64,000 nt of DNA from Mycolicibacterium peregrinum (GTDB lineage Bacteria; Actinomycetota; Actinomycetes; Mycobacteriales; Mycobacteriaceae), in the NCBI RefSeq assembly GCF_001665785.1, contig NZ_LZSO01000049.1, forward strand, positions 225,483 through 289,482. The letters run 5' to 3'. Both the position numbers and the translations under genes were made by a program. The notes under the pieces are model-generated. The model was not told the origin of the DNA. It saw nothing but the letters and a program-made list of their open reading frames with translations, and made no database searches. Positions 15,697 through 24,760 of this stretch are shown piece by piece; the stretch's first letter is position 1, and the number at the start of each line of letters is the position of its first letter.

Positions 15697-16854
15697 CTAG
15701 TCCAACCACGCACCGATGCGGCGCACCGCCTCTTCGATGTCGCTGGTCGGGCCCGCGAAGGACAGCCGCACGTAGGAGGAACCCCGCACGGTGTCGAAGT
15801 CGATGCCGGGCGCAATGGCGACGCCGGTGTCGGCCAACAGCTTCGAGCACCAGACCAGCGAGTCGTCGGTGTGATCGCTGACGTCGGCGTACACGTAGAA
15901 GGCACCGTCCGCCGGGGCCACGCGATCGATCCCGATACCGCGCAGGCCGTCGAGCAATAGCGCGCGGTTGTCGGCGTAATGCGACAGCAGGCCTTCGGCC
16001 TCGGCCAGCGACTCCGGCGTGTACGCGGCGACGGCGGCATGCTGGGCCAGTGCGGGAGGACAGATGGTGAAGTTCCCGGTGAGCCGGTCGACGGCGCGCT
16101 GCAGCCCGGTGGGCACCAGTAGCCAGCCCAGCCGCCAGCCGGTCATCGCGAAGTACTTCGAGAAGCTGTTGACCACCACGGCATTTCGCGAGGTCTCCCA
16201 TGCGCAGCTGGTCTCGGGGGCACCGGGATACACCAGGCCGTGGTAGACCTCGTCGCTGATCAACCGCACGCCGGTCCGGTCACACCAGCGAGCGATCGCG
16301 GCCAGCTCGGCGGGCGGGATGACGGTGCCGGTCGGGTTGGCCGGGCTGGCGACGACAACGCCGGCCACCGGGGGATCGAGTGCCTCGAGCATCTCGACGG
16401 TCGGCTGGAACCGGGTCTCGGGGCCGCACGGGATCTCGACCACCTCGCAGCCCAGTGCGGTGAGGATATTGCGGTAACAGGGGTAGCCCGGGCTGCCGAT
16501 CGCGACCCGGTCGCCGGCATCGAAGCAGGCGAGGAAGGTCAGTAGGAATCCGCCCGAGGATCCGGTGGTGAGCACCACTTCGTCGACGCTCACCTCGACG
16601 TCGTACTTGCGGTACGACGCGGCGATCTCGGCGCGCAACTCCGGGATACCGAGCGCGACGGTGTAGCCGAGTGCGCCTTTGTTCAGCGCGGCGACCGCGG
16701 CTTCACGCACCGCGGTCGGCGCGCCGGCGCTGGGCTGCCCGGCGGACAGATTGACCAGGTCTCCATGGGTACGTTGGCGTTCGGCCGCGGCCAGCCAGAC
16801 ATCCATCACGTGGAACGGCGGGATCCCGGCGCGCAGGGAGACGTGGTCGGTCAT
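15697..16854 (-). CDS. aspB: PLP-dependent class I aminotransferase (AspB, Rv3565-like)
   Basis: The 385-residue fold-type I aminotransferase has SPANPTGTVIP, ISDEVYHGLVYPG, and the PLP lysine K233 in NSFSKYFAMTGWRLGW. The position next to fadE33 equals that of M. tuberculosis Rv3565 (aspB). I start it at ATG 16852-16854 (MTDHVSLRAG); a longer frame upstream has no RBS and crosses a hairpin. Despite the name, the amino-acid substrate is not established. Linkage to the HIP genes is conserved in mycobacteria, but the role in steroid breakdown is unclear. It is 106 bp from fadE33, separated by a hairpin, so it may have its own promoter. Confidence 0.85.
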   Translation of the reverse strand: MTDHVSLRAGIPPFHVMDVWLAAAERQRTHGDLVNLSAGQPSAGAPTAVREAAVAALNKGALGYTVALGIPELRAEIAASYRKYDVEVSVDEVVLTTGSSGGFLLTFLACFDAGDRVAIGSPGYPCYRNILTALGCEVVEIPCGPETRFQPTVEMLEALDPPVAGVVVASPANPTGTVIPPAELAAIARWCDRTGVRLISDEVYHGLVYPGAPETSCAWETSRNAVVVNSFSKYFAMTGWRLGWLLVPTGLQRAVDRLTGNFTICPPALAQHAAVAAYTPESLAEAEGLLSHYADNRALLLDGLRGIGIDRVAPADGAFYVYADVSDHTDDSLVWCSKLLADTGVAIAPGIDFDTVRGSSYVRLSFAGPTSDIEEAVRRIGAWLD

Positions 16855-16883
16855 TGGAGTGAGGTTAACAATGCCGCTCTGAC

Positions 16884-16946
16884 CGCCGAAATGGCATTCC
16901 GGCAGAGAAAGTGCGAGTAGCCACCTGCTGGAATGCGGTTTCGGCG
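16884..16946 (-). terminator. Imperfect 22-bp hairpin between fadE33 and aspB
   Basis: Arms 16884-16905 and 16925-16946 pair over 22 bp with three mismatches, around a 19-nt loop. The structure lies just after the fadE33 stop on the minus strand and before aspB, so it may terminate or attenuate the fadD3-fadE operon. There is no U-tract. Confidence 0.45.
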
Positions 16947-16960
16947 AACATCGGGCAGGC

Positions 16961-17896
16961 CTAGAAAACTTGAGTTTCGAGCCGGCGCAGATGCTCACGC
17001 GGCGGACCCAGCAACTGGGCGCTGCCGTGGGCGCGCTTGAAGTACAGCTGGATGTCGCTCTCCCAGGTGATGGCGATACCGCCGTGCAGCTGGATGGCCT
17101 CGGCCGTCACCGCGGACAGCGCCTCGCTGGCGAAGTAGCGGGCCAGAGAGGCCGTGGTGGCTGACGGGGCGGCGATGGCGTCGTTGACGACGGCGCGCGC
17201 CGAGGACACCTTGACGTACAGGTCGGCCATCCGGTGCTTGAGCGCCTGGAAGCTGCCGATCGCGCGGCCGAACTGCACCCGGTCCTTGGTGTAGGCGACG
17301 GTGAGGTCCAGGCAGCGCGACGCGGCGCCGATCTGTTCGGCGGCCATCAACAGGGCCGCGGTGTCGGCCAGTCCCGGGTCGGCGCCGAGGACGACGGTGT
17401 CACCGGGGATCACCGCGGACAGCCGGCGGGTCAGATCCATGGTGGATTTGGGGGTGGCGGTGAACGTGGTCCAGCGGGTCAGGTTCTCCCCGTCGGCGGC
17501 GATCACGACATCGGCCACGTCGCCGTTGAGCACGTAGTCGGCGTCGAATGCCACGGTGCCGATGGAGGCGCCCTCGGCGAGACCTTCGAGCGGCTCGTGA
17601 TCTCCGACGGCCAGCAGGGCGAGCTCGGCCAGCGTGGTGCCGAGCAGCGGCGTCGGCACCAGGGCCTTGCCGAGCTCTTCGAGAACCACCGCGGCATCGG
17701 CGAGTTCGCCTCCGGCGCCGCCGAGTTCCTCCGGCACCACCAGGGCGGCCGCGCCGACCTGCTCGCACAGCAGGCTCCACAGCTTCTCGTCGTAGCCGCG
17801 CTCGGATTCCATCGCGGTGCGCACAGCCTCGGGGGAGGCGTGCTTGTCGACCAGCGCGGCGACGGTTTCGCGCAGCAGTTGGCGTTCTTCACTCAC
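16961..17896 (-). CDS. fadE33: Acyl-CoA dehydrogenase FadE33
   Basis: The 311-residue acyl-CoA dehydrogenase-like protein is shorter than classical enzymes (about 380), as expected for one subunit of mycobacterial heteromeric steroid dehydrogenases. Recognisable features are VVPEELGGAGGELADAAVVL in the N-terminal helical domain and KDRVQFGRAIGSFQALKHRM plus QLHGGIAITWESDIQLYFKR in the C-terminal domain. It is the last gene of fadD3-fadE31-fadE32-fadE33, with its GTG start overlapping the FadE32 stop. In M. tuberculosis Rv3564c belongs to the KstR2 regulon for HIP degradation. It is thought to act late, on intermediates after ring opening, with a FadE partner. Confidence 0.88.
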   Translation of the reverse strand: MSEERQLLRETVAALVDKHASPEAVRTAMESERGYDEKLWSLLCEQVGAAALVVPEELGGAGGELADAAVVLEELGKALVPTPLLGTTLAELALLAVGDHEPLEGLAEGASIGTVAFDADYVLNGDVADVVIAADGENLTRWTTFTATPKSTMDLTRRLSAVIPGDTVVLGADPGLADTAALLMAAEQIGAASRCLDLTVAYTKDRVQFGRAIGSFQALKHRMADLYVKVSSARAVVNDAIAAPSATTASLARYFASEALSAVTAEAIQLHGGIAITWESDIQLYFKRAHGSAQLLGPPREHLRRLETQVF

Positions 17897-18849
17897 GAGA
17901 GGACCTCCAGGAGTCGACGACGGTGCAGGGTGGGATCGCCCCAGGCGCTGCGCAACGCCTGAACGCGCAGCAGTGACAGGGACAGGTCGTGTTCCTGGGT
18001 GAACCCGATGGCGCCGTGGGTCTGCAGCGCCGACCGGGCGGCCAGCAGGGCGGCGTCGGCGGCAGCGACCTTGGCCGCGCTGATGTCGCGGGCGGTGTCG
18101 GGAGACCCCTCCGCGAGTGACAGCGCCGCACCGTAGACGAGCGGGCGGGCCAGCTCGACGGCGATGAGCACATCGGCCAGCTTGTGCTTGATGGCCTGGT
18201 ACGAGCCGATGATCCGGCCGAACTGCGCGCGCTGCTTGGCGTATTCGACGGACTGATCCAGCATGGCCTGACCGGCGCCGACCAACTGGGTGGCGGTCGC
18301 CAGGACACCGAACTCGTAGGCACGTGCGGTATCGGCGGCCTGGGTGTCACCGGAGGCGGTGACGTCGAACAGCTTTCGGGCCGGGTCGACGGAATCGTGC
18401 GCGGCTCCCACGGTGGCGTCGCCGACCTGTCCATCCGCAGCCAGCAGCGTCAGTCCGGCGAAATCAGCGTTGACGGCGCGCGGTGCCTGCGGCGGCATGG
18501 CAACCGTGGCGATCAGCTCGCCGGAGGCCAGCGCACCCGAACGGTCGTCGTCCGCAAGCAGAATTGGTGCAACGGCGATGGACTCGGTCACCGGACCGGG
18601 TACGGCCCAGTAGCCCAGCCGCTCCAGGGCGACGACGAGGTCGACCGGATGGGCTTCGATGCCGTCGTATTTCTCGGGCACCAGCAGTGCGGTGACCCCG
18701 AGGTCGGTCAGCTGTGCCCACACCTTGCGGCCCGGCCCGGTGTCACCCTCGCCCCAGGCTCGTACCGCGGCCGGGACATCGGCGGCGCCCAGTGCGGCGT
18801 CGATGCTGGCCGCGAAGTCCCGCTGCTGTTCGTCGATCTCGAAATTCAC
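17893..18849 (-). CDS. fadE32: Acyl-CoA dehydrogenase FadE32
   Basis: The 318-residue acyl-CoA dehydrogenase-family subunit starts with GTG 18847-18849 (MNFEIDEQQRDFAASID), overlapping the FadE31 stop. The C-terminal domain contains KQRAQFGRIIGSYQAIKHKL and a LQTHGAIGFTQEHDLSLSLL segment. The substrate-side loops are reduced, as in the heteromeric FadE pairs of cholesterol catabolism. It is the orthologue of Rv3563c by order and sequence. It probably pairs with FadE31 in an alpha2-beta2 enzyme acting on a ring C/D degradation intermediate; the pairing is from family knowledge, not from this sequence. A much longer open frame upstream is rejected because it lies inside fadE31. Confidence 0.88.
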   Translation of the reverse strand: MNFEIDEQQRDFAASIDAALGAADVPAAVRAWGEGDTGPGRKVWAQLTDLGVTALLVPEKYDGIEAHPVDLVVALERLGYWAVPGPVTESIAVAPILLADDDRSGALASGELIATVAMPPQAPRAVNADFAGLTLLAADGQVGDATVGAAHDSVDPARKLFDVTASGDTQAADTARAYEFGVLATATQLVGAGQAMLDQSVEYAKQRAQFGRIIGSYQAIKHKLADVLIAVELARPLVYGAALSLAEGSPDTARDISAAKVAAADAALLAARSALQTHGAIGFTQEHDLSLSLLRVQALRSAWGDPTLHRRRLLEVLS

Positions 18850-19988
18850 TTTGGCTTCCCTCCAGATTCGCGCGGTAGGCCAAGCAGTCTTTCCGCAATG
18901 ATGTTGCGCTGGATCTCGTTGGTGCCGGCGTAGATCGGGCCGCCGAGCGCGAACAGCAGCCCCTCGGTCCAGTGGTCGACCAGCTCGGCGTCGGGTCCCT
19001 GCAGGTCCAGTGCAGTCTGGTGCAGGGCGACGTCGAGGTCGGACCAGAACACCTTGGTCACCGAGGACTCCGCACCCAGTTCGCCACCGTTGGCCAGCCG
19101 GGTGACGGTGCCGAAGGTGTGCAACCGGTAGGCCTGGGCCTTGATCCAGGCGTCGGCCACGCGATCGGTGAACACCGGATCGGGGTTCGACTTCCACTGC
19201 GCGACAAGGCGTTCGGCCGGGGACATGAAGCGCGCCGGGCTGCGCAGCGACATGCCGCGCTCGTTGCTCGACGTGCTCATCGCCGCGCGCCAGCCCTCGT
19301 GCACGCCGCCGATCACGTCGTTGTCGGGCACGAACACGTCATCGAGGAAGATCTCACCGAACCCGGTGTCGCCGCCGAGCTGGGCGATCGGCCGCACGGT
19401 GATGCCGGGCGCCTTGAGGTCGAACATGAAGTAGGTCAGACCCTTGTGGCGCTGGGCCTCCGGGTCGGAGCGGAACAGGCCGAACCCACGCTCGCCGAAC
19501 GGTGCGCGCGAGCTCCAGATCTTCTGTCCGTTGAGCTTCCAGCCGCCGTCGACCTTGGTGGCTGTCGAGCGCAGCGAGGCCAGGTCGCTACCGGACTCGG
19601 GCTCGGACCAGGCCTGGGCCCAGATCTCCTCGCCGCTGGCCATCTTCGGCAGGACACGCTGGAGTTGCTCTTCGGTGCCGTGGGCGAACAGTGTCGGGGC
19701 GAGCATCGCGGTGCCGTTGGCGCTGGCCCGCCCGGGTGCGCCGGCGTGGAAGTACTCCTCCTCGAACACCACCCACTGCAGCAGGGTGGCGTCTCGGCCG
19801 CCGTATTCCTTGGGCCAGGCGATCACCGACAGCCCGGCATCGAAGAGCACCTTGTCCCAACGACGGTGCTGTTCGAAACCTTCAAGAGTGTCGTACGACT
19901 TCGTCGGGAAGTGTTCCCGATTCGCCGCCAGGAAGTCGCGGACCTCGGCCCGAAAGGCCTCGGTCTCGTCGTCGAATGTCAGGTCCAT
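18846..19988 (-). CDS. fadE31: Acyl-CoA dehydrogenase FadE31
   Basis: The full-length 380-residue acyl-CoA dehydrogenase has AWPKEYGGRDATLLQWVVFE, QAWSEPESGSDLASLRSTAT, WKLNGQKIWSS and a C-terminal GGPIYAGTNEIQRNIIAERL. It is the complete partner for the shorter FadE32 and FadE33 subunits downstream. Gene order matches Rv3562c. It starts at ATG 19986-19988 and overlaps the fadD3 stop by 10 bp. It is expected in the cytoplasm, using FAD and electron-transfer flavoprotein. KstR2 control comes from the box upstream of fadD3. Confidence 0.9.
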   Translation of the reverse strand: MDLTFDDETEAFRAEVRDFLAANREHFPTKSYDTLEGFEQHRRWDKVLFDAGLSVIAWPKEYGGRDATLLQWVVFEEEYFHAGAPGRASANGTAMLAPTLFAHGTEEQLQRVLPKMASGEEIWAQAWSEPESGSDLASLRSTATKVDGGWKLNGQKIWSSRAPFGERGFGLFRSDPEAQRHKGLTYFMFDLKAPGITVRPIAQLGGDTGFGEIFLDDVFVPDNDVIGGVHEGWRAAMSTSSNERGMSLRSPARFMSPAERLVAQWKSNPDPVFTDRVADAWIKAQAYRLHTFGTVTRLANGGELGAESSVTKVFWSDLDVALHQTALDLQGPDAELVDHWTEGLLFALGGPIYAGTNEIQRNIIAERLLGLPRESGGKPK

Positions 19989-21571
19989 TGCACCCCTTCT
20001 CGGGTCCCTCTGCTGCGCAGCACCGGTTTGATCACCTTGCCGCCCGGATTTCGCGGCAGCACATCCAGAAACTCAATTGATCGCGGCGCCTTGAAGTTCG
20101 CCAGATGCTCACGTGCGTAAGCGATCACGGCTGCCTCGTCCAGCGCGACGCCGGGCTTGAGCACCACGAAGGCCTTCCCGACTTCACCGAGCCGCTCGTC
20201 GGGAACGCCGATCACCGCCGTCTCGGCGACACCGTCCAACCGGGCCAGCACCTGCTCGATCTCGGCCGGGTAGACGTTGAACCCACCGCTGATGTACATG
20301 TCCTTGAGCCGGTCGGTGATGGTCAGGTTGCCGCGGGCGTCGAGCGTACCGATGTCGCCGGTGTGCAGCCAGCCCTCGGTGTCGATCGCGGCCGCGGTGG
20401 CCTCGGGGTCGTCGAGGTAGCCGAGCATGACGTTGGGCCCGCGCAGCAGCACCTCGCCCGAATCAGCGAGGCGCAGTTCGAAATCGGCGATGGGCCGGCC
20501 GCAGGTGGTGGCCACGGTGACGGCGTCGTCGTTGGCACTGCACATGGTGCCGAAGCCGGCCGCCTCGGTCAGGCCGTAGGCGGTCAGCACGATGTCGATG
20601 TCGAGCTCGGACTGCATCCGCTCGATCAACACCACCGGGACGACGGCCGCGCCGGTCACCGAGAAGCGCAGCGAGGACAGGTCGTAGTCGGCGCGCGTGG
20701 GATGGTCCAGCAGGGTCTGGAAGATGGTCGGCGGGCCGGGCAGCACCGTGATGCGCTGTTCGGCAATGGTTTTCAGCACCTGCTCGGGCTTGAACGTGAG
20801 GACCGGGTACAGCGCCGCGCCGGTCTGCAGGCAGGCCAGGATGCCGGCCTTGTAGCCGAAGTTGTGGAAGAACGGGTTGATGCACAGGTAGCGGTCGGCG
20901 CTGGTGACCTGTCCGCACTCGGCCCAGGCGGCCGATCCGTCGAGTGACTGGCGGTGCGCACACCGCACACCCTTGCTGCGTCCGGTGGTGCCGGAGGTGA
21001 ACAGGATGTCGGACACGTCGTCGGGCTCTACCGCCGCGGCGCGTGCGTCGACCGCATCGAGGTCGGTGCCCCTGGCGACGAACTCGTCCCAAGTTCCGTC
21101 GTCCTTGTCGACGGGCACCCGCACGATGTGCCGCAGCGCGGGAAGTGCCTCGCGGTCCAGTTCGGCCGCGCGGTCCGAGCCGAGGAACTCGCCCGAGGTG
21201 ATCAGCAGCGGAGCTTCGGTTCGGGCCAGGATGTCGGTAGCTTCGCTGGCGGTATAGCGGGTGTTCAGCGGCACCATCTCCGCGCCGGCGTAATGCGTGG
21301 CCAGGCAGGCCACCACCCAGTGCCAGGTGTTGGGGGACCAGATGGCCACCCGGTCGCCCGGTTCGACACCGAGGTCGATCATCGCCGCGGCGGCCTGGCG
21401 TACGTGGGCGCGCAGTTCCGAATAAGTCAGGCGCTGGACTCCGGCTGAATCGCCGGCTTCGCCGACGGTGACCAGCGCGTCATGGTCGGAAAACTGCTCG
21501 GCAACCCGGTCCAGCACCGCCGGAACGGTGCGGCGATCTTGCCCCGCGAGCGCGTGGTGTGCCCTGGCCAT
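19979..21571 (-). CDS. fadD3: HIP-CoA ligase FadD3
   Basis: The 530-residue acyl-CoA synthetase of the AMP-forming family has the P-loop ILFTSGTTGRSKGV, TAYGLTEAAGFGTMCS, and a C-terminal GWLHTGDIGTLDARGNLTIT, DRLKDMYISGGFNVYPAEIE and a PGGKVIKPVL lysine. Rv3561c FadD3 adds CoA to HIP (the propanoate-bearing C/D ring remnant of steroids), the committed step for degradation of the last two rings. It is the first gene of the minus-strand operon, with a KstR2 box 15 bp upstream. Start ATG 21569-21571 (MARAHHALAG) is chosen, since the longer open frame runs into the divergent fadE30. Confidence 0.92.
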   Translation of the reverse strand: MARAHHALAGQDRRTVPAVLDRVAEQFSDHDALVTVGEAGDSAGVQRLTYSELRAHVRQAAAAMIDLGVEPGDRVAIWSPNTWHWVVACLATHYAGAEMVPLNTRYTASEATDILARTEAPLLITSGEFLGSDRAAELDREALPALRHIVRVPVDKDDGTWDEFVARGTDLDAVDARAAAVEPDDVSDILFTSGTTGRSKGVRCAHRQSLDGSAAWAECGQVTSADRYLCINPFFHNFGYKAGILACLQTGAALYPVLTFKPEQVLKTIAEQRITVLPGPPTIFQTLLDHPTRADYDLSSLRFSVTGAAVVPVVLIERMQSELDIDIVLTAYGLTEAAGFGTMCSANDDAVTVATTCGRPIADFELRLADSGEVLLRGPNVMLGYLDDPEATAAAIDTEGWLHTGDIGTLDARGNLTITDRLKDMYISGGFNVYPAEIEQVLARLDGVAETAVIGVPDERLGEVGKAFVVLKPGVALDEAAVIAYAREHLANFKAPRSIEFLDVLPRNPGGKVIKPVLRSRGTREGVQWT

Positions 21572-21585
21572 CGACTCCCCTAACA

Positions 21586-21601
21586 AAGCAAGTGCTTGGT
21601 A
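21586..21601. promoter_or_regulatory. KstR2 operator between fadD3 and fadE30
   Basis: AAGCAAGTGCTTGGTA matches the mycobacterial KstR2 consensus AAGCAAG-N2-CTTGCTT at most positions; the left half is perfect. It sits in the 45-bp divergent space between fadD3 and fadE30, so one repressor site would control both operons. A GTTAGCCTA stretch just after may contribute a -10 element for fadE30. Confidence 0.85.
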
Positions 21602-21616
21602 GGTTAGCCTACAGGG

Positions 21617-22771
21617 GTGATAGAGGTCCAGGAGTTCCGGGCCGAGGTCCGGCAGTGGCTCGCAGACAATCTTGTTGGCGAATTCGCAGCGCTCAAGGGC
21701 CTGGGTGGACCGGGGCGTGAACACGAAGCCTTCGAAGAGCGTCGGGCGTGGAATCAGCATCTGGCCGCGGCAGGTCTGACCTGCCTCGGCTGGCCGGTGG
21801 AGCACGGCGGCCGCGGCCTGTCGGTCGCGCATCGCGTCGCCTTTTACGAGGAGTACGCCCGCGCCAACGCACCCGACAAGGTCAACCACCTGGGCGAGGA
21901 GCTGCTCGGGCCGACGCTCATCGAGTACGGCACCCCCGAACAGCAGCAGCGGTTCCTGCCCAAGATCCTCGACGTCACCGAGCTGTGGAGCCAGGGCTAC
22001 TCCGAGCCCAACGCCGGCAGTGACCTGGCGAATGTGGCGACGACGGCCGAGCTCGATGCGGAGGGTCGGCAGTGGCACATTAATGGCCAGAAGGTGTGGA
22101 CGTCGCTGGCCCACTGGGCGCAGTGGTGCTTTGTGGTGGCGCGCACCGAGAAGGGCTCCAAGCGGCACGCCGGCCTGTCCTATCTGTTGGTGCCGCTGGA
22201 TCAGCCGGGCGTCGAGATCCGCCCGATCATCCAGCTGACCGGGGACTCCGAGTTCAACGAGGTGTTCTTCGACGACGCCCGCACCGAGGCGTCGCTCGTG
22301 GTCGGTCAGCCCGGTGACGGCTGGCGGGTGGCCATGGGCACGCTGACCTTCGAGCGCGGGGTGTCCACGCTGGGCCAGCAGATCCGCTACGCCCGCGAGC
22401 ACTCCAACCTGGTCGAGCTGGCCAAGCGCAGCGGCGCGGCCGACGATCCGCTGATCCGCCAAAAGCTGACCGAGTCGTGGACCGGCCTGCAGGCCATGCG
22501 GTCCTACGCCCTGGCCACGATGGATGTCGAGCAGCCCGGGCAGGACAACGTGTCGAAGTTGTTGTGGGCCAACTGGCATCGCGAGCTCGGCGAGATCGCC
22601 ATGGACGTGCAGGGCGCAGCCGGACTGACGCTGGAAGGCGGCGAGTTCGACGAATGGCAGCGGCTCTACCTGTTCTCGCGTTCGGACACCATCTACGGCG
22701 GGTCCAACGAAATCCAGCGCAACATCATCGCCGAGCGCGTGCTCGGTCTACCCCGAGAGGCAAAGGGATGA
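21617..22771 (+). CDS. fadE30: Acyl-CoA dehydrogenase FadE30
   Basis: The 384-residue full-length acyl-CoA dehydrogenase has GWPVEHGGRGLSVAHRVAFY, QGYSEPNAGSDLANVATTAE, INGQKVWTSLAHWAQW, and C-terminal SDTIYGGSNEIQRNIIAERV. It is the orthologue of Rv3560c, which desaturates the propanoyl side chain of a hydroxylated HIP-CoA early in ring C/D degradation. GTG 21617 is the start, close to the KstR2 box. It overlaps ipdF (ATGA), giving a two-gene operon divergent from fadD3. Confidence 0.9.
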   Translation: MIEVQEFRAEVRQWLADNLVGEFAALKGLGGPGREHEAFEERRAWNQHLAAAGLTCLGWPVEHGGRGLSVAHRVAFYEEYARANAPDKVNHLGEELLGPTLIEYGTPEQQQRFLPKILDVTELWSQGYSEPNAGSDLANVATTAELDAEGRQWHINGQKVWTSLAHWAQWCFVVARTEKGSKRHAGLSYLLVPLDQPGVEIRPIIQLTGDSEFNEVFFDDARTEASLVVGQPGDGWRVAMGTLTFERGVSTLGQQIRYAREHSNLVELAKRSGAADDPLIRQKLTESWTGLQAMRSYALATMDVEQPGQDNVSKLLWANWHRELGEIAMDVQGAAGLTLEGGEFDEWQRLYLFSRSDTIYGGSNEIQRNIIAERVLGLPREAKG

Positions 22772-23559
22772 GTGACCTTTCTGTCGCCCCCAAAGAGATC
22801 GAGGGCCACGGCCTGCTCAAGGGCAAGGTCGTCGTGGTCACTGCCGCGGCCGGTACCGGCATCGGCTCGTCCACCGCCCGTCGCGCCCTGCTCGAGGGTG
22901 CCGACGTCGTGGTGTCCGACTACCACGAGCGGCGACTGAACGAGACCCGCGACCAGCTGGCCGAGCTCGGCCTGGGCCGGGTCGAGGCCGTGGTGTGCGA
23001 CGTCACCTCGACCGAGGCGGTCGACGCGCTGATCGCCCGCTCGGTCGAGAAGATGGGTCGCCTGGACGTTCTGGTGAACAACGCCGGCCTGGGTGGCGAG
23101 ACCCCGCTGGTCGACATGACCGACGACGAGTGGGACCGGGTCCTCAACGTCACCCTGAACTCGGTGATGCGCGCCACCCGTGCCGCCCTGCGCTACTTCC
23201 GCGATGTCGAGCACGGCGGCGTGATCGTCAACAACGCCAGTGTTCTCGGCTGGCGTGCGCAGCACTCGCAGTCGCACTACGCCGCGGCCAAGGCCGGCGT
23301 GATGGCGCTGACCCGGTGCAGCGCAATCGAAGCCGTCGAATACGGGGTGCGGATCAACGCGGTGTCGCCGAGCATCGCGCGGCACAAGTTCCTGGAGAAG
23401 TCCGCCGACGCGGCGCTGCTGGACCGGCTGTCCTCGGACGAGGCGTTCGGCCGTGCGGCCGAGCCGTGGGAGATCGCCACCACGATCGCCTACCTGGCCA
23501 GCGACTACTCGAGCTACCTGACCGGCGAGGTCATCTCGGTCTCCAGCCAGCGGGCGTAG
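22768..23559 (+). CDS. ipdF: SDR oxidoreductase IpdF
   Basis: The 263-residue short-chain dehydrogenase has cofactor motif TAAAGTGIGSSTARRALLEG, NNAG, and catalytic YAAAK. It is the orthologue of Rv3559c, in M. tuberculosis an oxidoreductase that oxidises a ring hydroxyl of a HIP-CoA derivative after FadE30 has acted. ATG 22768 overlaps the FadE30 stop. The start MSDLSVAPKEIEGHGLLKGK agrees with the family's long N-terminus. In M. tuberculosis this gene is separated from kstR2 only by PPE64. Here 13 kb of other genes lie between. Confidence 0.9.
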   Translation: MSDLSVAPKEIEGHGLLKGKVVVVTAAAGTGIGSSTARRALLEGADVVVSDYHERRLNETRDQLAELGLGRVEAVVCDVTSTEAVDALIARSVEKMGRLDVLVNNAGLGGETPLVDMTDDEWDRVLNVTLNSVMRATRAALRYFRDVEHGGVIVNNASVLGWRAQHSQSHYAAAKAGVMALTRCSAIEAVEYGVRINAVSPSIARHKFLEKSADAALLDRLSSDEAFGRAAEPWEIATTIAYLASDYSSYLTGEVISVSSQRA

Positions 23560-23605
23560 CACCTCGACACTTGCCCGGAAGCCGGTGCCAATGAGGCTCA
23601 GGTGA

Positions 23606-24760
23606 CTAGCTTTCACCCATCCCGCGCTGCGCCAGACCGGTCCGGTCGGCCCAGCCGCGGATGTCGCCCTTGGTGATGGCCAGCGCCAGCAGCTCGGGAA
23701 AGGCATCGGGCGTGCAGGCGAACGCCGGGATCTCCATGGCGGCCAGATCGGCGGCGATCTCCCGGTCGAATGACGGTGCGCCCGAATCGGACAGCGCCAG
23801 CAGGACGACCACTTGGACACCCGCATCCACGAGCTGTTTGACCCGGGCCAGCATCTCGTCGCGGACGCCACCCTCATAGAGGTCCGAGATCAGCACGAAG
23901 ATGCTGTCGGTGGGCCGCGTGATCAAACTCTGGCAGTAGGCGATGGCCCGGTTGATGTCGGTGCCGCCGCCGAGTTGGGTGCCGAACAGCACGTCGACGG
24001 GATCATCGAGCAGATCGGTGAGGTCGACCACCTCGGTGTCGAACACCACCAGCGACGTGCGCAACGATCGCATCGATGCGATGACCGCCCCGAAAACTGC
24101 GGAGTAGACGATCGATTCGGCCATCGAACCGGACTGGTCGATGGCCAGCACGATGTCCTTGGTCACCGATCGGCCGGCGCGGCGGAACCCGACCAGCCGT
24201 TCGGGGATGATCGTCTTCAGTTCCGGCTGAAAGGTTTTCAGGTTGCGGGCGATGGTGCGGTTCCAGTCGATGTCGGAGGCCAACGGCCGGTTGGTCCGCG
24301 CGCTGCGCGACAGCGCGCCGCGCAGCGTGGCTCGGGTGCCGTCGGCGATACGCCGCTCGATGTCCTCGACCACCTTGCGCACCAGGGCGCGGGCCGAGGC
24401 CTTCGACTCGTCGGGAATGGCCTCTCCCAGCGTGATCAGCGTGGTGGCCAACGACAGGTCCGGGACGATGCTGTCCATCATCTCTGGTTCGAGGAGCAAC
24501 ATGCGCAGGTTGAGCCGTTCGATGGCGTCCTGTTGCATCACCTGAACCACGGTGCTGGGGAAGTACTTTCGGATGTCGCCCAACCAGCGCGCCACCTTGG
24601 GCGCCGATCCGCCGAGCCCGCCCTTACGGTCGTAGAGCGCCGACAGCGCCTTGTCCATCTCGACGTCACCGCCCTGCAGGCTCGGCAGCGATTCTGCGTC
24701 GGACCCCAGCACCAGCCGCCACCGGCGGTCGCGTTCGTCGGGGAGTGTCTCGTCAGTCAT
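23606..24760 (-). CDS. VWA-domain protein, YehP-like (last gene of MoxR/SWIM operon)
   Basis: The 384-residue protein has a C-terminal von Willebrand A domain with a complete MIDAS: D208-S210-S212 in IDQSGSMAES, T267 in GGGTDINRA, and D293 in LISDLYEGG. The N-terminal 200 residues are helical and unrecognised, with basic patches (RRAGRSVTKD) just before the VWA domain. There is no signal peptide. VWA proteins of this kind work with MoxR AAA ATPases to remodel or load metal into a target protein. The length is close to E. coli YehP as I remember it. It overlaps the DUF5682 gene by 8 bp, and its end is convergent with ipdF. Confidence 0.85.
   Translation of the reverse strand: MTDETLPDERDRRWRLVLGSDAESLPSLQGGDVEMDKALSALYDRKGGLGGSAPKVARWLGDIRKYFPSTVVQVMQQDAIERLNLRMLLLEPEMMDSIVPDLSLATTLITLGEAIPDESKASARALVRKVVEDIERRIADGTRATLRGALSRSARTNRPLASDIDWNRTIARNLKTFQPELKTIIPERLVGFRRAGRSVTKDIVLAIDQSGSMAESIVYSAVFGAVIASMRSLRTSLVVFDTEVVDLTDLLDDPVDVLFGTQLGGGTDINRAIAYCQSLITRPTDSIFVLISDLYEGGVRDEMLARVKQLVDAGVQVVVLLALSDSGAPSFDREIAADLAAMEIPAFACTPDAFPELLALAITKGDIRGWADRTGLAQRGMGES

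Noticed and set aside
17893..19197. 434-codon frame extending fadE32 upstream
   Set aside because: The first 116 codons are the shadow of fadE31; GTG 18849 overlaps the fadE31 stop and gives a family-like N-terminus.
20463..22579. Upstream extension of fadD3 into and past the fadE30 region
   Set aside because: It overlaps fadE30 and the KstR2 box; ATG 21571 gives the normal FadD3 N-terminus.
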